Assembly: GCA_003550305.1 (NCBI GenBank)
Contig: QKYT01000688.1
Coordinates: 23,269-50,653 of the forward strand
Source: Glomus cerebriforme
Taxonomy: Eukaryota; Glomeromycota; Glomeromycetes; Glomerales; Glomeraceae
DNA: 27,385 nt
Direction of reading: 5' to 3'
The notes below the pieces were generated by a model. That model saw only the letters and a program-made list of their open reading frames with translations, was not told the origin of the DNA and searched no databases. A program made the translations under genes and the position numbers. Below are positions 21,716 to 27,385 of this stretch, piece by piece. Within the stretch, counting starts at the first letter, position 1; every line of letters starts with the position of its first letter.

Positions 21716-22400
21716 AGAATATGACAATTATGCACTTATGCTTATTATTTATAATTCTACGTGCCATTTTCTTAATACCCCAATCATTTGCTATTTTTGG
21801 AAAGGATGGATTATTTCTTTTGAACTAATTAAAACAAAGTCTCAAATAAGTTTAAAAGAATTAAAAGAAAATCAAATCAAAGGACAAAATAAAAATTCAA
21901 AGCAAAATTAAAATTAAAGTTGAATTAAAAATTAAANTAAAAATNAAAACAAAAATTAAACCAAAGAAATGATATTATATATNATTTCTTTATTTGAATA
22001 TTTCATATCATAAAAAATTATTTGCTTGCCTTATCAATTAATNGCAGGATTTGGTTTGTACTTTGTTCTTTCCAAGTTAAATTTAAATCCAATTTGTTAA
22101 AAAAAAAAAATTTCTTATCTGCGTTAAATTGTCTGCCAAAATTAATAAATTTAGATATGATAAAAAAAATGTCAAAATGTCAAAATAATTTTGTGTATGT
22201 AGTTTTGACGTATAATGTAAAATTTCAAACTGTAAAATTCAACAAATCATAAATTTGAATTTTAATAAATAGTTATTAAAATTTTAAAAATTACACAAAT
22301 TTGCAATTTATATATTTATTAAATTTTAATAAAAAATTACATATTGTTTACAATTAATTATAAATATTCAATACTTTATTAAAAAAAAGAATGAGAAGAA
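21716..22400. other. AT-rich region with A-rich low complexity and N bases
   Basis: Includes an AAATTAAA-type low-complexity tract (about 21867-21965) and N at 21937, 21945, 21983 and 22043. Open frames at 21630-21911 and 22022-22252 on the plus strand lack any motif and are not called. Confidence 0.4.
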
Positions 22401-22410
22401 ATATTTTTCT

Positions 22411-22472
22411 AATGATTTCTTCTTCTATGAGTTGAGACGTTTGTTCTTTGTACGTTTTGTATTGATGTAACT
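22411..22472 (-). other. Possible terminal exon on minus strand
   Basis: After a T-rich acceptor TTTTTTTAG, the minus strand reads TSIQNVQRTNVSTHRRRNH then TAG. Short, with a basic end; no upstream exon is secure (a weak candidate, KFYERNIIIDFLINKNF, lies at about 22565-22640 on the same strand). Confidence 0.25.
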
Positions 22473-22684
22473 AAAAAAAATTATATAAAAAATAAAAATT
22501 AAAAAAATTTTGGAATTTCATTACGTGTATGTAAATTTTTTTTTTAATTAAAAAAAAAATGATCCATCGAACATTAATTTTTATTAACATCATTACATGT
22601 AAAATTCTTATTAATTAAAAAATCTATAATAATATTTCGTTCATAAAATTTCATCTGTGCTCCTTAATTACAGCTTCTGAAGTA

Positions 22685-22751
22685 TGAATATAAATTCAGA
22701 AGAAAGAAATGTGAGTGTGAATATAAATTTGGAAGAGAGAAATGTGATTTA
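22685..22751. repeat. 33-bp tandem duplication
   Basis: Two adjacent copies of a GTGAATATAAAT..GGAAGA-type unit ending GAGAAATGTGA (about 22685-22717 and 22718-22751) differ at a few positions. The rest of 22480-22980 shows no supported gene. Confidence 0.6.
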
Positions 22752-22984
22752 AGTTCTCTTCTCTTATAATATATTGTATCAAATTCCAATTTGCTTAAAT
22801 TTATGTCATAAATACGTAATTTAAACTTTAAAATAATTTTAAAAAAAATTAATTTATCAAAATAAGAAAAAGATCAACTTTTTCCCTTTATACAAAAATA
22901 AAATTTCAATAAAATATTGATTTCTCCCTTTTCACTTACAAAATTCCATCTTTTTAAATATTTTTTTGCTACACAATAAGTTGC

Positions 22985-24195
22985 ATGTTAACAGTTATCA
23001 GTCTTGTTACTCATTTAAGAGTGTCGAATCAAATTACAAATGGAGACACTATATACAGAGAAAAAGTTTCAAACCAAACGCACATGTTTAGTTTGAAACA
23101 ATTTACAAATGCACGACATGAATATAATGAACAATTTAAAGAAGGCGACTTAGTATTTTTTGGCAGAAAGTTTACGTTAGATGAAGAAAAATTGGTGGTA
23201 AGTAAATTTATATTTTCTGTTCATAGTTTATAATGTATAATATTTATAATGTATATATTTTCTGTTTATAATGTATAACAAAAATATTTTGTTTATTTTT
23301 TTTGTGATAACTTCTTGTTAAAATGGCATGCATGATAGAACCTAAGATAGGGCCAAATGGCGAATACTTAAAATAGGAGCCCACGGAAATTATTTCAACA
23401 AAACCATTCGTAAATATTTTCACAACTGCAACCGCACCATTATCTACCTTCGAAAACATGAATTTTTAAAAACTCAATCGCTCATATATACTTCATTTTA
23501 TTCAATAGCTAAATACATAAATTTTGAAATAGGTTATCAAAAGGATTCGAAATGGTTGGAATCAATAACTGAAAAATGGAAAGATTATGCAAGTTTTTTC
23601 ATCGGCGGCTTAATTGAAGCTATTTACACTTCAGATAAACAAACATATATTTAAATAGATGTGAAATTAATCAATTATGATATTAGATTCTGTCAATCGA
23701 ATACCTCTAATCAGTCTATAACATCTCCAATAAATCAATCAATTAGTGTATTCATGATGAGAAGAAACAAATCAGCTTCACCTTTTACCCCAAAACTTTC
23801 AAGCACTAATACAAATGATTATACCCAAATTCAAGAAGTAATACGATCATAATGAATGTTTCTACTCCAAAACTTCCAAGGACTAATTCGATTATAATGG
23901 ATGATATACAAAAATCAAACGATGATATTCCAAATAAAGACCTTATTAAAGACAGATTCAATTGTTATTGACGATAATGAATCAACATCTCAATCTGCCG
24001 CATTAACTTCTAATTCCAGACAAAAAAAATGCTAATTATCAGATTTATGCAATTCGGAAGATGAGTTCATTAATGAATTTGATAATGAGTCAGTCAATGA
24101 TCTTAATCCTATCGACACACCAAAAAATAATAAAAGAGGGAAAAGTGGAAGAGATGGAAGAGGTGCAAGAGGTGTAAAAGGTAGAAAGAAATAAG
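22985..24195 (+). pseudogene. Broken gene resembling RNase III domain with basic low-complexity tail
   Basis: Exon-like 22985-23197 (ATG to a GTAAGT donor) encodes NARHEYNEQFKEGDLVFFG. A second frame, open from 23346 to TAA at 23652, encodes YLRKHEFLKTQSLIYTSFYS, AKYINFEIGYQKDSKWLE and KWKDYASFFIGGLIEAIYTS. The last resembles the RNase III box ADVFEALIGAIY but lacks its acidic residues; YLRK..L..N.SL fits the preceding helices. The frame continues past the stop (VKLINYDIRF) into a Ser/Thr/Asn-rich tail with SPFTPKLSSTN / STPKLPRTNS repeats, ending after two shifts and a stop in SGRDGRGARGVKGRKK at 24194. No acceptor joins the exons in frame. RNase III cleaves double-stranded RNA; this copy looks inactive. 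The family call is moderate. Confidence 0.45.
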
Positions 24196-24527
24196 TAATC
24201 ACAATAGTTATACTATAATTATTACATGATTGTTATCTATAAAGATTTCTTTTTTTTGAAATATATTTAAACATAATAAATAAATAAATTTTAAATTGAA
24301 ACGAACCACTAATGAATTTCTTTCTTTAATCCTTTTTTTTTATAATTAACATAAACATGAAACTAATCACACAATATTTTTAGTTTATTAAATTAAATCA
24401 AAAAATTAGTAGCCCAAATAANCAAAAAGAAGACTTAAAAAAATGTAAATTGATCAAACTAAAAAATACAATAAATTGAGAAAAAAGATAAAGTCACAAC
24501 AGAAATGTAATTGTTTGAAGGACTGTA
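24196..24527. other. AT-rich spacer
   Basis: No gene or repeat recognised; contains N at 24422. Confidence 0.5.
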
Positions 24528-24740
24528 TTATTTCAGTATTTTTATTTATTTATTTAATTTTAATTACTTTTTACAACTGATCTAGTATAGCTGTATATAC
24601 TGAAAAGCCTTCCCTCCATATGCACGCAAACTCAGTATAGAAGATTAAGAATGTAATATATAACTAAAACTAAATAAAAACCCCCTTCCCTATCTTCCTA
24701 ATAATATTTTACTACAGCTAATTAACATACCCTAGAAAGA
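24528..24740 (-). mobile_element. Possible LINE 3' end on minus strand
   Basis: Read on the minus strand this stretch has a G-rich run (GGGAAGGGGGTTTTTATTTAG), then TTGTAAAAAGTAATTAAAATT and a (TAAA)n tail at its end (plus-strand 24540-24560). This layout resembles the other LINE tails in the window but the sequence is not closely alike. No target duplication was found. Confidence 0.3.
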
Positions 24741-24899
24741 CTGTAGTCCAGTGATGTGCATTTTATGCTTCCAATAGTAAAAAACTTGATTGGAAACTTC
24801 CAATCCAAATGATTTTATTAGAAAATTATGCTTCCAAGTCTTCTAAAGGTACTTCCAATAGTGATTCCAATCTTCCAAGTGCACATCACTACTGTAGTC
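24741..24899. mobile_element. hAT-type MITE, 143 bp, with 8-bp target duplication
   Basis: The element spans 24749-24891 with terminal inverted repeats CAGTGATGTGCA and TGCACATCACTA (11 of 12 paired), flanked by identical 8-mers CTGTAGTC (24741-24748, 24892-24899). An 8-bp duplication and CAGTG-NTGTGCA ends define hAT-superfamily insertions. The interior has repeated CTTCCAA / TTGGAA motifs, possible subterminal transposase-binding sites, and no coding capacity. The near-perfect ends and intact duplication indicate a fairly recent insertion mobilised from elsewhere. Confidence 0.92.
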
Positions 24900-24971
24900 A
24901 CTTTACTATAAGTCACGTGGTCAAACAAAAATAAACAAAAACTATATCCTATAGAAAAAGTTTATTTCAGA

Positions 24972-25676
24972 ATCACCTTTATTTAAATATGATGATAATT
25001 TTGTCATATCTGAGAATTTAAAACTTATACTACTTTCTCATTAATTCATTCCCAAAAGTCTAGATGACCTTTTCTCAAAAATTTTCATTAAAAACAGCCC
25101 GCGCCAATATAATTTAATTGACTTTTTACACTTTTTCCTTATAGATCTTCACAAAATTACCTGGTTAGCCTATTGCGACATTCATTCAGCATGGGAAAAA
25201 TCAATTAATATCACACAATGTACGAAACATTTGACTAAACTCAGATCTTCTCATCACCATCTTTGCACTGATTTGAGTCTGGTTAATCAAGCTCAAGTCT
25301 CCATTCGTGAACTGAATAATTTTTCTTCATCCTTATGGCTCATTTGGACTTCATCAAATTTTTTACATTCGGGATCTTGGTCTCATCATCATTTGATTAC
25401 TTTACAATATGGTCCTAATATAGATTTTATTTTTTTTATAAATTCATTTTCTGTTATTACAATTTGTCATCCTTTATCTATTTTTAGTATTAGTTGAAAG
25501 GATGGATTGGTTTTACCTAATTTAATTCGTTAGGTATAGACAGTTCACCATTAGGGGGGCCCAGTTACTTTTTGCCTATAATTTTAGAATTAGTTTCTCT
25601 TAGTAGTTTTCTAATTTTGTTACTTTTTGACTTGTAGCGAATCTGCACTTTCATAAAAATAAAATAAAATAAAAAT
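24972..25676 (+). mobile_element. 5'-truncated LINE copy (ORF2 C-terminus and 3' tail)
   Basis: An open frame from 25045 to TGA at 25495 encodes the last 150 residues of a LINE ORF2: DDLFSKIFIKNSPRQYN, DFLHFFLIDLHKITWLAY and WLIWTSSNFLHSGSWS. The 3' untranslated part follows (TTAGGTATAGACAGTTCACC, GGGGGGCCCAGTTAC) and ends in (TAAAA)n at 25652-25676. It is flanked on both sides by AAAGTTTATTTCA (24957 and 25677). The C-terminal frame has no stops, so this copy is better preserved than the one at 16 kb. Confidence 0.8.
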
Positions 25677-25689
25677 AAAGTTTATTTCA

Positions 25690-26324
25690 AATTATCAACA
25701 ATTTATTTGCAAAGATCTTTTCAAAGAAGAAACGTCGACATACCTATATAATAGACTTTTTACACTTCTTTTTAATGGACATCTGTAAAGTCACATGGCT
25801 CGCTCACTGTGAAGCATGCATAGAATGGAAAAAATCCCTGAACATTACAAAACGTGCAAAACATTCTGCTCAGTGCGTCTCTAGCCGCTGATTCACTACT
25901 CATCCACATACCACATTACACGCTTACCAGTAACCAATAATAATTATGCATTTGATCCTTCGATGTGGCTCATTTGGGCTCTATCAAACTTTTTACATTC
26001 GGGCTCCTGGTCACAACATAGATCGATCACTTTACAACATTCTGATCATATAGATTTTAAAACTTTTATTTTATCTTTAGATTTAGACATATTGAATCAT
26101 CTATTATTATCAACTTTTTCTATTCCTCACTCCCTTTCCCTTAACATAGTGGTAGGTTTTACCTATATTTCGTAGGCGTAGACAGTATACTACTGGAGTA
26201 TACTCCGGAGGGGGCTCAGTTACACTTTTTAGTAATTTTATTTAGATAGTTTTTTTATCTGTCTTTGTTACTTTTATAATCTGTAACGATACCGCGCGTT
26301 CCTTAAAATAAAATAAATAAAATA
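25690..26324 (+). mobile_element. Second 5'-truncated LINE copy directly downstream
   Basis: Same architecture as the preceding copy: FAKIFSKKKRRHTYI, DFLHFFLMDICKVTWLAH, a stop and shift near 25890, WLIWALSNFLHSGSWSQH and a frame ending TAG at 26173, then TAGACAGT, GGAGGGGGCTCAGTTAC, TCTGTAACGATACC and a (TAAAA)n tail. Protein similarity to the neighbour is partial, so it is not a recent duplicate. Flanks are AAAGTTTATTTCA (25677-25689) and AAAGTTTATTTCAGA (26325-26339). Confidence 0.8.
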
Positions 26325-26439
26325 AAAGTTTATTTCAGATCGAGGTCTGAACACACATAAAGAAAAATCTCTAATGGATTGACATACTATTACTTCCTAT
26401 CTACCCAGAATTTTACCCTTATATCCATCCCTAAGACCT

Positions 26440-26560
26440 ACTACTTTCACGCATCTTATTCTTTTTTTCCTTTCTTGACTTAGACTTTTGCTGCCCTGCC
26501 ATAATTTTCGCTAAGACTTTTGCCAAGATATTAGTTTTCTTTTGCCTTTGTTATCTTTTA
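26440..26560 (-). other. Basic minus-strand coding-like fragment
   Basis: The minus strand reads ILAKVLAKIMAGQQKSKSRK followed by EKKNKMRESSRS and a stop near 26440. The strongly basic composition recalls a nuclear-localisation or ORF1 N-terminus, but the frame is short and no partner exon is seen. Confidence 0.2.
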
Positions 26561-26589
26561 CTTTTTGATCAATTTAAACTGATATAACT

Positions 26590-26900
26590 TGGAGTAATTT
26601 TTGCTTATGTATATATCTTTTTCTGTTAAATCATCTGCTAGATTATTTATTATGATTTGGTGGTTTAGTCTCTCTTTTCTCATACCAAGAGTCTATTCTC
26701 CCAGAAATTATCTAACTGGCATATCACCTAACATTATTTGTCACGTTTGTAACTCAAAGCATTCTAGTATTTTTATTCTTAGTACTACTGAAGCTCTCAC
26801 ACAGTAGTATTTGCCTTGTTTCTTCAAAATGGCTTTTATTAATGATCCTAAATATTGTATTATTTCAGTATTACATATCACAGTAATGTAATTTTTGATT
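26590..26900 (+). pseudogene. LINE ORF2 C-terminal remnant with knuckle-like CxxC
   Basis: YLTGISPNIICHVCNSKHSS and following residues up to TAG at 26805 resemble the LINE segment preceding and including the C-terminal zinc knuckle (compare CLLCNSTENC at 16009). The His and final Cys are lost. Surrounding frames are broken, and no tail was identified. Confidence 0.4.
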
Positions 26901-27385
26901 TAATAAACTAGTCGATCTATTCTTTAAATATACACTTTATTCATAAGGAATTTTGTTAGTTTTTAGTTTGGTATTACAAATCATCAAAAATACATTATAA
27001 TTTCTGATTAAGTTAATAAAATCACTCGATTTCCCATTTGTATATTGAATAAATATAAAATAGTATATAAATTTAAACAAACTAATACAACCTAATACAA
27101 CACTTTGGACATGTTTAATTAAAAATTTTTGTATAATATACAATTGGCTAAAGTTAGCCAGTATTACAATTTTTAATTATTAATGAATATTTTTATCACA
27201 ATAATGACAAATACTTTTATTAGTTGAACTACAATTATGATTGGTTATTTATCACATGTCACAAAAATCGCAAAAATTCATGTAAACAACCAATGAAAAT
27301 TTATCAGGTGACAATTATATTTATGAAAAGATTTACATTAACTAGAAAGGCGTCATATTGAAGTTAAGGAATTACCACCACCACC
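26901..27385. other. AT-rich right edge
   Basis: No supported gene. A perfect hairpin with 7-bp arms TGGCTAA / TTAGCCA lies at 27145-27160. From 27330 to the end the GC content rises (CGTCATATTGAAGTTAAGGA, then CCACCACC), which could be the beginning of an exon continuing beyond the window, but too little is visible to call it. Confidence 0.4.

Noticed and set aside
23244..23459. 71-codon minus-strand frame starting MFSKVDNGAV
   Set aside because: Reads plausibly but lies antisense to the RNase III-like frame, which extends much further and has family-like motifs.
26937..27143. 68-codon minus-strand frame
   Set aside because: Phe/Ile-rich AT-bias product with no motif or splice context.
27180..27330. 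TTATCAca-TGACA-like repeated motifs near the right edge
   Set aside because: Similarity is loose and direction inconsistent; not distinguishable from AT-rich background.

Overview
The window reads as nuclear DNA of an AT-rich, repeat-rich eukaryote. The best match I can offer is an arbuscular mycorrhizal (Glomeromycotina, Rhizophagus/Gigaspora-like) fungus. Reasons: genes with short 66-87 bp GT-AG introns; a Sel1-repeat array fused to a tyrosine-kinase-like (TKL-type) kinase and a second multidomain kinase, a gene class known to be hugely expanded in these fungi; and a dense load of decayed non-LTR retrotransposons and small inverted-repeat elements. No bacterial signals (Shine-Dalgarno-driven operons, CRISPR, IS elements), rRNA or tRNA were recognised. 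The host assignment is inference.

Layout. (1) 3-2628, + strand: 5'-truncated gene for about eleven near-identical 36-residue Sel1 repeats followed by a protein kinase domain, in five exons. (2) 2629-5887: AT-rich spacer holding a badly decayed retrotransposon RNase H fragment (about 3040-3673). (3) 5888-9076, + strand: four-exon gene whose N-terminal ~400 residues look like the C-terminal domain of the SARA/endofin family (SARA_C, formerly DUF3480), joined to a kinase domain. One 1-nt frameshift interrupts it near 6860. (4) 9077-13290: spacer with a foldback element, a small frameshifted basic-protein gene (11069-11423), a pogo/Tc1-like inverted-repeat element split by a 240-bp minus-strand LINE tail with a 17-bp target duplication, and a 12-bp minisatellite.

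(5) 13290-20168: LINE-derived DNA on the + strand. It holds an RNase H domain with all catalytic acidic residues, a zinc-knuckle C-terminal region and 3' tail (15111-16852), followed head-to-tail by an ORF1-like region with a CCHC knuckle and an apurinic-type endonuclease domain (to about 20168); no reverse transcriptase core was recognised. (6) 20199-22980: a possible exon with a basic motif, a 56-bp minisatellite, and minus-strand coding-like fragments including an H/N-E-T-N repeat. (7) 22985-24195: a broken gene resembling an RNase III domain with a low-complexity basic tail. (8) 24500-27385: a clean 143-bp hAT-type MITE with 8-bp target duplication, two consecutive LINE 3' ends sharing one flanking 15-mer, and another LINE fragment.

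The two kinase genes are the only ones that look largely intact. Both are probably signalling proteins, but partners and substrates cannot be read from sequence. Most remaining coding signal is transposon debris whose stops and lost catalytic Asp residues fit C-to-T / G-to-A decay. Sparse N bases (897, 900, 20555, 20624, 21937, 21945, 21983, 22043, 24422) mark unresolved assembly positions.
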